Notes: generated from the sequence alone by a model not told the origin. Positions 51,769-60,604 are shown, numbered from the stretch's first letter. The stretch is DNA of 64,000 bases from Kineosporia rhizophila (GCF_021277265.1 NZ_JAJSOH010000015.1:124001-188000), one strand, 5' to 3'. Numbers and translations: made by a program.

Positions 51769-52452
51769 ATGAAGCCGGCCCGCGTCGTCGAAGCCGTTCT
51801 GCTCGACCTGGACGGCACCCTGCTCGATCACCGGGCCGCGGCCCGGGTGGCCTTTTCGGGCGCGTGCCGACACTGGGTTCCCTCGGCGGCCGTCGGTGAG
51901 GCGCTGGAATTCTGGCGGTCTCTGGAGAAAGTGCACATGCAGAGATATCTCGCCGGGGAATTGAGCTTCGCGGAACAGTGCCGGGCCCGGATGCGGGATT
52001 TTCTGACGGCCTACGGTGCTGCGGTCGATCACCTCGACGAGAAATTCGCGATCTATCTCGGTGAGTACGAACGGGCCTGGCGGCCGTTCGAGGACGTGGC
52101 CGAGGTGGTGCCCAAGCTCGGGCGGGCGGCAGTGCTCAGTAACGGCGACCGGGCCCAGCAGCGCGCGAAGATGGTTCGCCTGGAACTCGATTCACGGATG
52201 CCACTGCTGGTTCCGGCTGACGTCGGAGCGGCCAAACCGGCCGCGGCCAGCTTCCTGGGCGCGTGCGGGCGACTGGGCTGGGACCCAACCCGGGTGCTCT
52301 ACGTCGGCGACGACCTGGCCACCGATGCCGAGGCTGCGGCGGCGGCCGGGCTGGTGGGCTGTTGGCTGGACCGTGACGGCTCGGAAGAGGCTGCCAGGCC
52401 GGAGGTCACGGTGATTCACAGCCTGCGGGAACTACCGGCACTGATCAGCTGA
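51769..52452 (+). CDS. HAD-family hydrolase
   Basis: 227 residues with all four HAD motifs: LLDLDGTLLD (nucleophile Asp), VLSNGD, the Lys of AAKPAAASF and YVGDDLATD. The cap is helical (subfamily I, residues about 20-100). Most relatives are small phosphatases such as phosphoglycolate or nucleotide phosphatases, or haloacid dehalogenase-like enzymes; the substrate is unknown. ATG 51769 is used; an in-frame ATG at 51742 is possible. The 3' end overlaps the convergent protease by 8 bases. Confidence 0.9.
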   Translation: MKPARVVEAVLLDLDGTLLDHRAAARVAFSGACRHWVPSAAVGEALEFWRSLEKVHMQRYLAGELSFAEQCRARMRDFLTAYGAAVDHLDEKFAIYLGEYERAWRPFEDVAEVVPKLGRAAVLSNGDRAQQRAKMVRLELDSRMPLLVPADVGAAKPAAASFLGACGRLGWDPTRVLYVGDDLATDAEAAAAAGLVGCWLDRDGSEEAARPEVTVIHSLRELPALIS

Positions 52453-53185
52453 TGACCGACCTGATCCACCGGCGCTGCTGTGCGATCGAGGCGGCGCCGG
52501 CCATCTTCTCGCGGTCCGAGCCCCAGAAAACGCCCACGAGCTTCTGCTTGCCCTTGGGCGCGACCGTCATGACCGGCCCGCCCGAGTCACCGCCGGCCGG
52601 GATGCCGCGCACCTTGGTGGCGCAGAAGTCCTTGCCGGCCGGGCTGGCGTAGTTCTCGCAGCCCTCGGTGCGGGGTGAGCGCACCACCAGGTCGGCCTGG
52701 CGCAGATTGTTGGCCTGGCACTTGTTCTCGTCGTCGGTGCAGGTTGCGCCCCAGCCGTACACCCGCACCGGCTGCCCGGCCTTCACCTTGGCCGTGGACA
52801 GCTGGGTCGGCTTCACGCCCTTCATCTTCTGCACCTTGATCATCATGACGTCGGCGCCGTCCGGGTTGGCCACCCGGCTGCCCCGGACCACCCGCACCGT
52901 GGTGCCCTTGAGCTGGTTCAGGTTGCCCACCTGGTAGGTGATCCGGCGGTCGGCGACCGGGGCGTCGGGCTGGTCGAAGAAGCAGTGCGAGGCGCTGATG
53001 ATCCACTGGTTGCTGACCGCCGTGCCGGTGCAGTGTGGCTTGCCGTCGACCATCATCCGCACCGCCCATGGCCCGTACGTGCTCTTCTTGCCGTCGATCA
53101 CCGCGTGCGCCGACCCCGGGGCGGCCACCAGCCCGGCCATCGCCATCGCCACCGTTGCCAGGGCCGTCCTGCCGTACCGCTTCAT
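52445..53185 (-). CDS. Secreted trypsin-like serine protease (S1 family)
   Basis: 246 residues. A signal peptide ends at SAHA, and the mature N-terminus VIDGKKSTYG stands where IVGG normally is. The catalytic triad is His in SASHC, Asp in ADVMMIKV and Ser in GGDSGGP. Cysteine pairs fit chymotrypsin-fold disulfides (HCTG/SHC, TCTDDENKC, GCENY/FCATK). The N-terminal Val-Ile-Asp may still form the activating salt bridge. ATG 53185 follows AGGAG. Length is normal for streptomycete trypsin-like proteases. Confidence 0.93.
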   Translation of the reverse strand: MKRYGRTALATVAMAMAGLVAAPGSAHAVIDGKKSTYGPWAVRMMVDGKPHCTGTAVSNQWIISASHCFFDQPDAPVADRRITYQVGNLNQLKGTTVRVVRGSRVANPDGADVMMIKVQKMKGVKPTQLSTAKVKAGQPVRVYGWGATCTDDENKCQANNLRQADLVVRSPRTEGCENYASPAGKDFCATKVRGIPAGGDSGGPVMTVAPKGKQKLVGVFWGSDREKMAGAASIAQQRRWIRSVIS

Positions 53186-53606
53186 CAACCTGCTCCTGTC
53201 CGCTTCACCGTCTGCCGGAAGGTGAGATGCAGCGAGCGGCCGGTTTGTTCGAAAGTTTCTCCGGCGGGCGCCGCCCGCGTCCTCGTGCCTGAAGTCCCGA
53301 GCCACTTCCACCTGCTGAGTACTACGCGAACCGGCCCAGGCACATCGCTACGGCAAGGCTGGGTCTGGGGATCAGGGATGGTGATCCTCGCCAGGCGCCG
53401 ACGATCCATAAAGTTCTGAGCCCTATGTCTGCTCGATCGTCTCGGCCATCGAAAGTGGAACCATCATGTCCGGCGGCTTGAGCGTCCTCCGTGGGCCCTT
53501 CCCGTCTCACACATGGCCCGCCGTCGGCACACGTGTTCCCGAGCTCTCGCCGAAAACACCACTCTTCATCTCCAGTACGAGTTCGAGCCGCCATCCCCGT
53601 GACGGG
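53186..53606. other. 420-base gap without a supported gene
   Basis: This stretch holds the leader of the S1 protease and the 3' flank of the acetyltransferase gene. Short frames exist on both strands (for example 53322-53594 on the minus strand), but they lack family resemblance, ribosome sites and typical composition. No clear hairpin or repeat was seen. Confidence 0.6.
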
Positions 53607-54821
53607 TCAGAACCAGTGCAGGCAGTGCGGCAGACGGTCGCTGCGGAAGAGGACGTCGGCCCGGGCGGCAGCATCGTCGGTGTGGCTCTGGATGTGGCCG
53701 GCCCGGACAAGCGTGCTCGGGGTGGTGCCGCCCAGGTAGATGGCGCCCAGGTCGCGCACGTCGAGGGTGAGGTCGGGTGGGAGGTCGGTGGGCTCGCACT
53801 CGGCCTTGCCGTCGCGGACGTGCAGGCGGTAGCGGCCCTGCTTTTCCAGGAACGGGTCGTGCACGTCGAGGACCAGTTCGCCGTCGTCAAACCAGCCGCG
53901 GGCGGTGAGGGCCCGGGGGATGTCGAGCAGACGCACCCAGAGCCAGTCGGTGACCTTGCCGACCCGCCCGGCCCTCAGGTCGGCCAGTTGCCAGCGCAGT
54001 GGGTGCTCGGGCGGGACGTGCCGGAAGACCATCGAGGTGAACAGGTCGTGATCGAGCAGGTAGCGGGCCAACGTGGTGAACACCTGGTCGCTGGGGGCGA
54101 CGATCTCGTCCACCTTCAGCGACGAGCCCTCGCCACGCGCGTAGCTGGCGTAGCCGTCGGCCAGACCGTCGGCATCCCGGTGAAGCGCGATCAGGCGGGG
54201 CTGGGGGGCGATGGGCGGCTGCCCGGCTCGTAAGGACCACCAGCGGTGCGGCCGGGACAGGGCGCCGGGCTGCTGGCGGCGGTAGCGGTCGTACACGTCT
54301 TCCAGGATGGGCAGGCACTCGGCGCTGGGCAGCAGTTCGATCGAACCGCGGTTGGGATCAGTCCCACCGGCCCTCGGCGGGGCGAAGGCGTTCTCGTGCC
54401 GTCGCACCGTGAGTTCGGCCTCGTAGGTGGCGGTTCCGTAGCCGAACCGGCCGTAGATGCCCGCCTCCGAGGCCAGCAGCACCGACAGGAACTCGCCGCG
54501 CTCACGCAGGTCGGTCAGCTGGTGCCGCATGATTGCGCTGAGCACGCCACGCCGGCGATGGGTGGGCAGAACACCGACGGCGGTCACCCCGGCCGCCGGC
54601 GCGATCCTTTCACCCGGCAACGTGAGCTCGAAGGGGTAGGAACCGGCGGTGCCGACCGCCTTGCCTTTCGGCGTGAAGGCCAGCAGGCAGCGTTCCGGCT
54701 CCAGAGCCGACCACCAGAGCCCGCCGCCGTCGACCGGGGCCTCGGGCAGTCGCGCGAAGGCCGAGTGAACGGTGTCGACGAAGACCTGGAAGTTCTCCTC
54801 GGTCGTGGCGCGAATCTCCAT
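53607..54821 (-). CDS. Eis-like GNAT acetyltransferase
   Basis: 404 residues, the usual length for Eis (enhanced intracellular survival) proteins. An N-terminal GNAT domain has the acetyl-CoA motif VGVLPTHRRRGVLSAIMRHQL. The conserved Tyr lies in ASEAGIYGRFGYG, and the protein ends in HWF; in Eis the terminal Phe carboxylate is the general base. The C-terminal third is an SCP2-like fold. Eis enzymes acetylate amines on aminoglycosides and on protein or peptide lysines, so a resistance or detoxification role is possible but not shown. ATG 54821 lies after GAGGAG; the open frame extends to 54992. Confidence 0.88.
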   Translation of the reverse strand: MEIRATTEENFQVFVDTVHSAFARLPEAPVDGGGLWWSALEPERCLLAFTPKGKAVGTAGSYPFELTLPGERIAPAAGVTAVGVLPTHRRRGVLSAIMRHQLTDLRERGEFLSVLLASEAGIYGRFGYGTATYEAELTVRRHENAFAPPRAGGTDPNRGSIELLPSAECLPILEDVYDRYRRQQPGALSRPHRWWSLRAGQPPIAPQPRLIALHRDADGLADGYASYARGEGSSLKVDEIVAPSDQVFTTLARYLLDHDLFTSMVFRHVPPEHPLRWQLADLRAGRVGKVTDWLWVRLLDIPRALTARGWFDDGELVLDVHDPFLEKQGRYRLHVRDGKAECEPTDLPPDLTLDVRDLGAIYLGGTTPSTLVRAGHIQSHTDDAAARADVLFRSDRLPHCLHWF

Positions 54822-54942
54822 TGCGGCCGGTATCTCCTCGTTGTCGGCGGGGTCCTCCGCAGACAGTGCAGCGTCCTCGCTCACTGGGGCAAGCCGATTC
54901 GGGCACAGGTAGGCTTCGCTACCGAGGCTGGGAGGATCGCGG

Positions 54943-55485
54943 ATGACCGACGCATCGCAAAGGCTTGCCGAGCTGCTGACGGGCAGCACCACCGACCAGG
55001 CGCTGGAGTTGTTCGACTCGCTGCCCGCGGTCGGGCTGGATCAGCTGATCGGCCAGTGGCGGGGCACGGGGCTGCGCACCGGCCACGTGTTCGACGGTCA
55101 GCTGGAGGCGGCCGGCTGGCGGGGAAAGAACTTTCACAGCACTGAGGACGTCGATCCGCTCGTTTTCGAGCAGGGTGGCCGTCCGTTTCGGGTCAACCCT
55201 TCTCTGCTGCCACTCGGGGCGGGCGTGCGCTACCCACAGTTGCTCGGGCGGCCTGCCGTGATGCGCACCAGCGGCCGTCTGCTGCCGCTGCTGAAGACCT
55301 CGAAACCCCAGGCACGGCTGCGGATGGTCGAGTACCGGGGCGTGGTGACGGGGTCGATGGTCTACGACGCACTGCCGATCATCGACCACTTCCGTCCGGT
55401 CGACGCCGGCAAGCTGCTGGGGGCGATGGACATGCGTGGGCTGCCCGAACCGTTCATGTTCGTGCTGCGCCGCTCGGCCGACTGA
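54943..55485 (+). CDS. DUF4334 / GXWXG-domain protein
   Basis: 180 residues. The GXWXG motif appears as IGQWRGTGLRTGH, followed by the DUF4334 part (RPFRVNPSLLPLG, ARLRMVEYRGVVTGSMVYDALPIIDHF). The family is common in actinobacteria and its role is unknown; the compact beta-rich fold suggests small-molecule binding. GGGAGGA lies 7-8 bases before the ATG. It is divergent from the Eis-like gene. Confidence 0.88.
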   Translation: MTDASQRLAELLTGSTTDQALELFDSLPAVGLDQLIGQWRGTGLRTGHVFDGQLEAAGWRGKNFHSTEDVDPLVFEQGGRPFRVNPSLLPLGAGVRYPQLLGRPAVMRTSGRLLPLLKTSKPQARLRMVEYRGVVTGSMVYDALPIIDHFRPVDAGKLLGAMDMRGLPEPFMFVLRRSAD

Positions 55486-55509
55486 TCCGAGCCGCCGGAT
55501 CCGAGCTGG

Positions 55510-55643
55510 CTGAGTGGGGCGGCCGAATCTGGGCCGGCTGAGTGGGGGGCCGGGTTCGGGCTGAGTGGGGGGCTGGGTTCGGGCTGGCTGAGTGGGGCGG
55601 CCGGGTTCGGGCTGGTTGAGCGGGGTCGCCGGATCTGAGCCGG
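55510..55643. repeat. Five-copy GC-rich minisatellite
   Basis: Five imperfect tandem copies of a 23-28 base unit beginning CTGAGTGGGG (starts at 55510, 55538, 55561, 55588 and, diverged, 55616). Each continues as a GGCCGGGTTCGGG-like tail. They lie directly downstream of the DUF4334 gene and before the small ORF at 55689. Copy number may vary between strains. Confidence 0.8.
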
Positions 55644-55688
55644 GGCGGTCGCGGTGGCGGCCTCTGCTGAAAGCGGAAAGCTGGGAAC

Positions 55689-55859
55689 ATGACGAATCCC
55701 AGTGAGCCCACGGCCGGCCCGAGCGAACCGGCCGGTCTGGACCAGGAGGTCGCCCTGCAGGACGAGCGGGAAGCCCTGCGCAGTTCGACCGGTACCGCCG
55801 ACGACGAGCGGGACGTGCTGATCGACGACAAGCAGCCTGGCGAGTCCTCCGAGCAGTAG
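55689..55859 (+). CDS. 56-residue acidic protein of unknown function
   Basis: ATG 55689 to TAG 55857-55859. It begins MTNPSEPTAGPSEPAGLDQE and continues as a strongly acidic, Glu/Asp/Gln-rich chain with no Cys or Trp and no membrane segment, so it is probably disordered. GAAAG lies about 12 bases upstream. Codon third positions are mostly G/C as in real genes here, and it fills the gap between two repeat tracts. Evidence is moderate; it could be chance. Confidence 0.5.
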   Translation: MTNPSEPTAGPSEPAGLDQEVALQDEREALRSSTGTADDERDVLIDDKQPGESSEQ

Positions 55860-55862
55860 CTT

Positions 55863-55935
55863 GCGGCTCAGGGGCTTAGCGGGTCAGGGGCTAAGCGGGT
55901 CAAGGGGGGCTCAGGAGCTCAAGCGGCTCAGGGGG
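55863..55935. repeat. Short GCGG(C/G)TCAGGGG repeat tract
   Basis: Four copies of a 12-13 base unit (at 55863, 55879, 55895 and 55923) lie between the small ORF and the end of the S53 protease gene. The sequence differs from the minisatellite at 55510. The run is G-rich on the plus strand and could form structure in the protease 3' end. Confidence 0.6.
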
Positions 55936-55936
55936 T

Positions 55937-57514
55937 TCAGGGGAGGCGTTCGCGCAGTACGGCCAGCAGGTCCTCGCCGTGCGGTGAGCCCAGTCCGGTG
56001 TTGGCGTCCCAGCCGGGGCGGGCCGCGTAGCCGCCGTTGTCCCCGTTGATCACGTCGCGGAACCCGGCGGTGACCGAATTGGCCTGCAGGTCCTGGTAGA
56101 TCAGGGGCTGGAGCAGGCCCAGCGGCCGGCCCAGCGACTGGGTGAGCCGGCAGATCAGGGCCGCCCACAGCGGGGTGGCCGCGCTGGTGCCGCCGACGCA
56201 GATCTGCCGGCCGCCCAGCAGCACCTGGTAGCCGGTGTTGTTGTCGGCGTTGGCCGCCACGTCGGGCACGCCCCGTCCGGGGTCGTCGCTGCCCGAACGC
56301 TTGGGCACGTCGGCCGCCGCCTGCCAGTCGGGCAGGTCGAACACGCCGCTCACCCCGCCCCCGGTGGCGCTGGAGGTGCCGGTGTTCCAGGTGGTCTCGG
56401 CGTGGATGGTGTTGGTCTGCACGTCGGCGATCAGCGTGGTGCCCCCACAGGCCAGCAGGTACGGGTCGGAAGCCGGGAAGTTGACGTGGTGGCCGCCGTC
56501 TTTCATTCCACTGACGCTGCCGGTGTCGCCGCTGGCCGCGCAGACGGTGATGCCCAGCGCCGCCGCGTCTTCGAACAGGTCGTGCATGGCCAGGGCCAGT
56601 TGCCCGGAGTAGGTGATCTCCGGCGAGCCCCAGCTGAGGCTGATCGCGGTGGGCGCCGGCGTGGCGTGGATGGCCGCGCGCAGCCCCAGCAGGATGCCCT
56701 GGCCGTTGTTGCGGGTGACGTAGTTCAGGATCTGCGCGCCCGGCGCCAGGGCGCCCGAGATCTGCAGGTCGAGCGTGACCTCGAGGTCGAACTTGGTGGC
56801 CGGACCGGTGGGCGGTGAGATGTCGGCGCCGTCGACCGAGATGTGGGTGATGCTCGGCGGGGTCAGGCCCAGGCCGGTGAAGTAGGCCTGCAGGTCTTCG
56901 GGATGGCAGTTGCCGCCCAGCGACACCACGGCCAGCCGCTGCCCGGTGCCGTCCATGTCGGCCGGAAAGCGGTACAGGCGGCCGAGTTCGATGGGGGAGT
57001 AGACCGAGTTGGGCTCGCCGTCGGGGGTGTAGAACTCGGGGCGCGCGACGGGCTGCGTCTCCAGCCCGACCACCGACAGCACCACGCCGTCGAGCTCGGC
57101 CGGCAACAGCAGGTCGCCGGCCAGGCGCCGGTAGTGCACCGGACCGGGCCGGAACGGGTCTTCACCCTCGAACAGCCGCAGCGAAGCGCCGAAGACACTG
57201 GTCAGCGCGGCCAGACCGGCCTCCACGGTGACCAGCCGGTCGCCCGCGTCGGTGACCTCCAGCCCCCGGGCGCCCAGCACATCCTTGACCAGCTGCACAT
57301 CGTCCGGAGCAGCGCCGTACTGGGCGGCGAGCTCGTCGAGAGAGATGACGGCGGGAGTCTCCAGGAGTGCATTGGGCAGCGGAGCCCGTCTGCGCAGCAG
57401 CAGCGTGAGCCGGGCCGGAGCGTCGGGGTCGGGCTCCCGGTCGAGTGGGTGTTCGGGCAGCCACTGCTGACCGGCCCCGCCGCTCAGAACAACCCTGTTC
57501 TGCTTCGTCCCCAT
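55937..57514 (-). CDS. S53 family (sedolisin/kumamolisin-like) serine protease
   Basis: 525 residues. A pro-domain (1-185) contains the kumamolisin-type VISLDELAAQYGA and precedes the catalytic domain. The Ser-Glu-Asp triad is seen in KFDLEVTLDLQ (Glu and Asp) and GGTSAATPLWAAL (Ser); the oxyanion Asp lies in AASGDTGS. The calcium site is DVINGDNGG with a final GWDANTGLGSP. These enzymes work at acid pH. No classical signal peptide is visible at the N-terminus (MGTKQNRVVLSGG), so export may be nonclassical, or the start may differ. Confidence 0.92.
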   Translation of the reverse strand: MGTKQNRVVLSGGAGQQWLPEHPLDREPDPDAPARLTLLLRRRAPLPNALLETPAVISLDELAAQYGAAPDDVQLVKDVLGARGLEVTDAGDRLVTVEAGLAALTSVFGASLRLFEGEDPFRPGPVHYRRLAGDLLLPAELDGVVLSVVGLETQPVARPEFYTPDGEPNSVYSPIELGRLYRFPADMDGTGQRLAVVSLGGNCHPEDLQAYFTGLGLTPPSITHISVDGADISPPTGPATKFDLEVTLDLQISGALAPGAQILNYVTRNNGQGILLGLRAAIHATPAPTAISLSWGSPEITYSGQLALAMHDLFEDAAALGITVCAASGDTGSVSGMKDGGHHVNFPASDPYLLACGGTTLIADVQTNTIHAETTWNTGTSSATGGGVSGVFDLPDWQAAADVPKRSGSDDPGRGVPDVAANADNNTGYQVLLGGRQICVGGTSAATPLWAALICRLTQSLGRPLGLLQPLIYQDLQANSVTAGFRDVINGDNGGYAARPGWDANTGLGSPHGEDLLAVLRERLP

Positions 57515-57820
57515 GGTTCCCCCAGGCTCGACGCGTCGTTCTCATTTTGCTCAGATGGGGTGTAGGGGGCAAACGGGTTGACCGATCGGGCAGTGACTAG
57601 TTCTCGGAGCAACTGCTCGCCCGCACGGGGGTGACACGCCGGGTTCTTCCCGGGGTGGCCGATTTGGTTCGGGCGGGGTAACTTTCTGCTTGGCCGCCGT
57701 GAAGGTGATCCGGCGCCAATCCTTCTTGCTGTGCAGTGCTGCCGCTTTGCGCGCTTGCTGCGCGAATCCCACCTGTAGATCAGGGCGCTCAGCCCTACCT
57801 CGAACCAGGAGTCACATCTC
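57515..57820. promoter_or_regulatory. 306-base divergent promoter gap
   Basis: This gap separates the leftward S53 gene from the rightward DUF2180 gene. It is a little less GC-rich than its neighbours. I see only a small CCGGG-ttctt-CCCGG hairpin at 57639-57653, the short palindrome GAGCAACTGCTC, and AGGAG 9 bases before the DUF2180 ATG. A longer minus-strand frame (57484-58020) crosses it but looks like a chance frame. Confidence 0.5.
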
Positions 57821-58075
57821 ATGAACTGCCTTGACTGCGCTCTCCAGAACGGCTTGCAGGCAACCGCTTTCGGGTGCTGCCGACACTGTGGCGCGGCGAT
57901 CTGCCTCGACCACGCCACCGTTGTCACCCCTCGGGCCACCCCGGTCGGGCTGATGCCGGCGCAGCCGCAGCGCCGCACGGTCAGCTGCCTCGACTGCACG
58001 CCGCGCCCGCACGGGCTCACTCCGGCCGCCCAGATCGTCGGTCAGCGGTCTGCCGAAATGTTCGCCCGGGCCTGA
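57821..58075 (+). CDS. DUF2180 small zinc-ribbon-like protein
   Basis: 84 residues with eight cysteines, most in ribbon-like knuckles: MNCLDCALQNG, GCCRHCGAAICLDH and VSCLDCTP. This matches the DUF2180 family of small actinobacterial Cys-rich proteins, presumed to bind zinc. Function unknown; some are linked to stress or developmental loci. It is a single gene ahead of the sialidase, with a 115-base gap. Confidence 0.85.
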   Translation: MNCLDCALQNGLQATAFGCCRHCGAAICLDHATVVTPRATPVGLMPAQPQRRTVSCLDCTPRPHGLTPAAQIVGQRSAEMFARA

Positions 58076-58190
58076 CGCCCGCTCTCCCAGAGAGCACGAC
58101 CCGGAGCACGATCTGCGGTAATCAGTGCTGCTGGGTCGGCCGAAGTGGAGTTCGGGCCTGCCGGTGGGGCCCGGCTGCTAGCTTCGGCCC

Positions 58191-60008
58191 ATGACGGACG
58201 TGACAAATCCGGACAAGACGCTCGGTGATCTCCTGGCCCTGGAGCTCTACTCCGACCAGAACGTGCTGGTCGGAGGGGGTCGGGTTCGGGCCTGGGGTGA
58301 TGCGCGGGGCGGTGGTCTCACGGCTCGCCAGGCCAACCCGGCCGCGCGCCCGATCCGGGTGGCCGGCGCTCTGAACCAGCACCCCGCCGTTCGATTCACA
58401 ACGCCGCAGGCCGACCTGGCCGACTGCTTCCTGGGCATTCCGGACGCCCCGGAGCTGAATCCGGGCAAGGGGCCGTTCCGGGTGCTGGTGGTGGCCCGCA
58501 ATCGCAGCATGGAGACCACGGGGCCGCGGAACACGTTCCTGTACAAGGGAAACGGCATTCACGGTTCCACTCCGGCCGGGTACTCGATGTACCTGGAACG
58601 CATCAGCCCGGCCTCGATGGGCACCGTCTTCCGGGTGCGCGATGTCACGGGCAACGCCGGGGCGCGCACGCATCGCGAGACCACCGCGCGGGGGCTGGGG
58701 GCGGTGCGTCTGTACGAGCTCGCCCTGACCGGGCGGGATGTGCGGGCCGCGTTGGACGGCGACTTCGCCGCGAAAATCGTTGCCGGTGGCGGCGGTACCG
58801 ACAACTCCGGCTACGCCGCCTCGGTCACCACCTCAGCGCCCCTGCGACTGGGTGGGGTGAACCGGGGTGTTGACCTTTTCGCTGTCCTGGTGATCAAAGG
58901 TGCGGTTACCGAACGACAGCTCACCGACGTCCGTACGTATTTGGTCTCTCGCTACTCGATCCCGGTGGTGCCGGCCGCCGTGGCCCCCGCCGGGCCGGAG
59001 CAGACGAAGGTCATCTCCACGGTCGAGGGTGGCCGGGCCCGGATTCCGGCGATCGTGCGCTGCGCCGACGACTCCGTGGTGATCTTCGCCGAGCACCGCT
59101 GGGACGGCGACGCGGACTCCGGCCACATCGGTCTGGTCGCCCGGCGTTCCACCGACGGTGGGCAGAGCTGGGGCGAGGAGATCACGGTGGTGGACGACGG
59201 TGAGAACACCCGTGGTAACCCGGTTCCCGTTCTCGACCGCAGCACCGGGCGGCTGCATCTGCTGCTGACCGGCAATCTCGGCACCGACAACGAGGTGGAG
59301 ATCAACGACGGGACGGCCGAAGACACCCGCCGCGTCTACCGCACCTTCTCCGACGACCACGGAGTCACCTGGGCGCCGGTGCGAGAGATCACCGACAGCA
59401 CGAAAAAGCCCTCCTGGCGCTGGTACGCCACCGGGCCCGGTGGGGCCCGGCAACTGGCCAGTGGTCGTCTTCTGGTGCCCTGCAACCATTACGACCCGGC
59501 GCGTTCGGCCTACCGCAGCCACGCGATCTACTCCGACGACCACGGTGAGACCTGGCAACTGGGCGGCATCGTGCCCACCGACAACACCAACGAGATCCAG
59601 GCCACCCAACTGCGCGACGGCACCCTGCGGGCCCACGTGCGCTGGGCCGCCGACAACAACCCGCCGGGCTGGAAGTACGTCACCACCAGCACCGACGAGG
59701 GCCTGACCTGGAGCCCGGCCACCCCGGAGTACAGCCTGCCCTCCACCCCGGTGCAGGACGACCTGATCACCCTGCCGGACGGGCGTCTGGCGGCGACCAA
59801 CCACCAGGACTTCACCGGCCGCTACAACCTGGCGATCAGCACCTCACCCGACGACGGCCGGACCTGGCCCGCCTACACGGTGGTCCGGGAAGGTGCGGTG
59901 GGTGACGGCGCCGGTTACGCCGACCTGGAATCGCTGGGCGGCAACCGGATCGCCGCGGTCTGGGAGGCCGGGCGGCAGATCTCGGTGCAGTTGTTCGACG
60001 TGGTCTGA
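58191..60008 (+). CDS. Sialidase (GH33-like) with N-terminal LamG-like domain
   Basis: 605 residues. Residues 1-265 are a beta-rich, concanavalin/LamG-like region. The catalytic propeller starts with the RIP motif (RARIPAIV) and has five Asp boxes SxDxGxxW: STDGGQSW, SDDHGVTW, SDDHGETW, STDEGLTW and SPDDGRTW. An EAHR-like FAEHRW and late NLAIS and GYADLE segments fit the sialidase site. It should release terminal sialic acid or a related sugar. The N-terminus (MTDVTNPDKTLGDLL) has no signal peptide, which is odd for an exo-sialidase. Confidence 0.88.
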   Translation: MTDVTNPDKTLGDLLALELYSDQNVLVGGGRVRAWGDARGGGLTARQANPAARPIRVAGALNQHPAVRFTTPQADLADCFLGIPDAPELNPGKGPFRVLVVARNRSMETTGPRNTFLYKGNGIHGSTPAGYSMYLERISPASMGTVFRVRDVTGNAGARTHRETTARGLGAVRLYELALTGRDVRAALDGDFAAKIVAGGGGTDNSGYAASVTTSAPLRLGGVNRGVDLFAVLVIKGAVTERQLTDVRTYLVSRYSIPVVPAAVAPAGPEQTKVISTVEGGRARIPAIVRCADDSVVIFAEHRWDGDADSGHIGLVARRSTDGGQSWGEEITVVDDGENTRGNPVPVLDRSTGRLHLLLTGNLGTDNEVEINDGTAEDTRRVYRTFSDDHGVTWAPVREITDSTKKPSWRWYATGPGGARQLASGRLLVPCNHYDPARSAYRSHAIYSDDHGETWQLGGIVPTDNTNEIQATQLRDGTLRAHVRWAADNNPPGWKYVTTSTDEGLTWSPATPEYSLPSTPVQDDLITLPDGRLAATNHQDFTGRYNLAISTSPDDGRTWPAYTVVREGAVGDGAGYADLESLGGNRIAAVWEAGRQISVQLFDVV

Positions 60009-60016
60009 GCCGGGTC

Positions 60017-60604
60017 TCAGGCGCCGGACTCGCGGGCTACCCAGTCGGCCAGCACCTGGGCGCAGGCGGCCACGGTCTCCGGCCAGGTGCGGGTGGAGTT
60101 CTCGTCCGCGTCGTCGCTGACCTGCTTGATCAGCCGCACCGGCAGGCCCAGTCGCTGGGCGGCGGCGGCCACCGCGTAGCCCTCCATGTCGACCAGGTGG
60201 GCTCGCTGGGCCAGGGCGTCCCGCTGGGCGCCGTCCGCCACGAAGGTGTCGCCCGAGGCCAGGGTGATGTCCCCGGGGGCCGAGAGGTGGATCGGCGCTC
60301 CGTAGGTGTTGCCGGTGAGCCGCAGCAGCAGCTCGGTGTCGAGGTCGTGCTGCACGACGGTGCTGATCTCGTGCAGGCCGTGCAGACCGGGCCGCAGCGC
60401 ACCGGCCGTGCCCAGATTGATCAGGCTCGCCGGGCGGGGGCCGCCGGCCACCGCACCCAGCACCGCGCCGGTGGTGTTGATCTTCCCGATCCCGGTGATC
60501 AGGACCGGCAGACGGCCGTCCAGGAACTGGGCCTCCTCCGCGACCGCGACCACCAGGAGGGGCCGGTCGCTGCTGACGGTACCGATGAGCTGTTCAGTGG
60601 TCAC
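60017..60604 (-). CDS. Nucleoside phosphorylase-fold nucleosidase (MTA/SAH nucleosidase-like)
   Basis: 195 residues with the PNP/UDP fold: VLITGIGKINTTGAVLGAV, LINLGTAGAL, the purine/ribose-binding VDMEGYAVAAAAQRL and the late catalytic Asp in KQVSDDADENS. Size and motifs suit 5'-methylthioadenosine/S-adenosylhomocysteine-type nucleosidases, although it is shorter than the usual 230. GTG 60604 is the likely start, with the weak point that no strong ribosome site precedes it. It is convergent with the sialidase. Confidence 0.85.
   Translation of the reverse strand: MTTEQLIGTVSSDRPLLVVAVAEEAQFLDGRLPVLITGIGKINTTGAVLGAVAGGPRPASLINLGTAGALRPGLHGLHEISTVVQHDLDTELLLRLTGNTYGAPIHLSAPGDITLASGDTFVADGAQRDALAQRAHLVDMEGYAVAAAAQRLGLPVRLIKQVSDDADENSTRTWPETVAACAQVLADWVARESGA

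Noticed and set aside
53322..53594. 90-residue minus-strand frame in the gap before the S1 protease.
   Set aside because: No ribosome site, no recognisable motif and atypical composition.
54908..54923. GGTAGGCTTCGCTACC before the DUF4334 gene, resembling an IdeR half-box pair.
   Set aside because: Only 5-bp arms and it lacks the TTAGG/CCTAA ends of IdeR boxes; no iron-linked gene is next to it.
55510..55935. CRISPR array suggested by tandem repeats.
   Set aside because: The units are contiguous without unique spacers and there are no cas genes; these are minisatellites.
57484..58020. 178-residue minus-strand frame over the S53/DUF2180 gap.
   Set aside because: It overlaps the Cys-rich DUF2180 gene and the S53 start and has no family signal.
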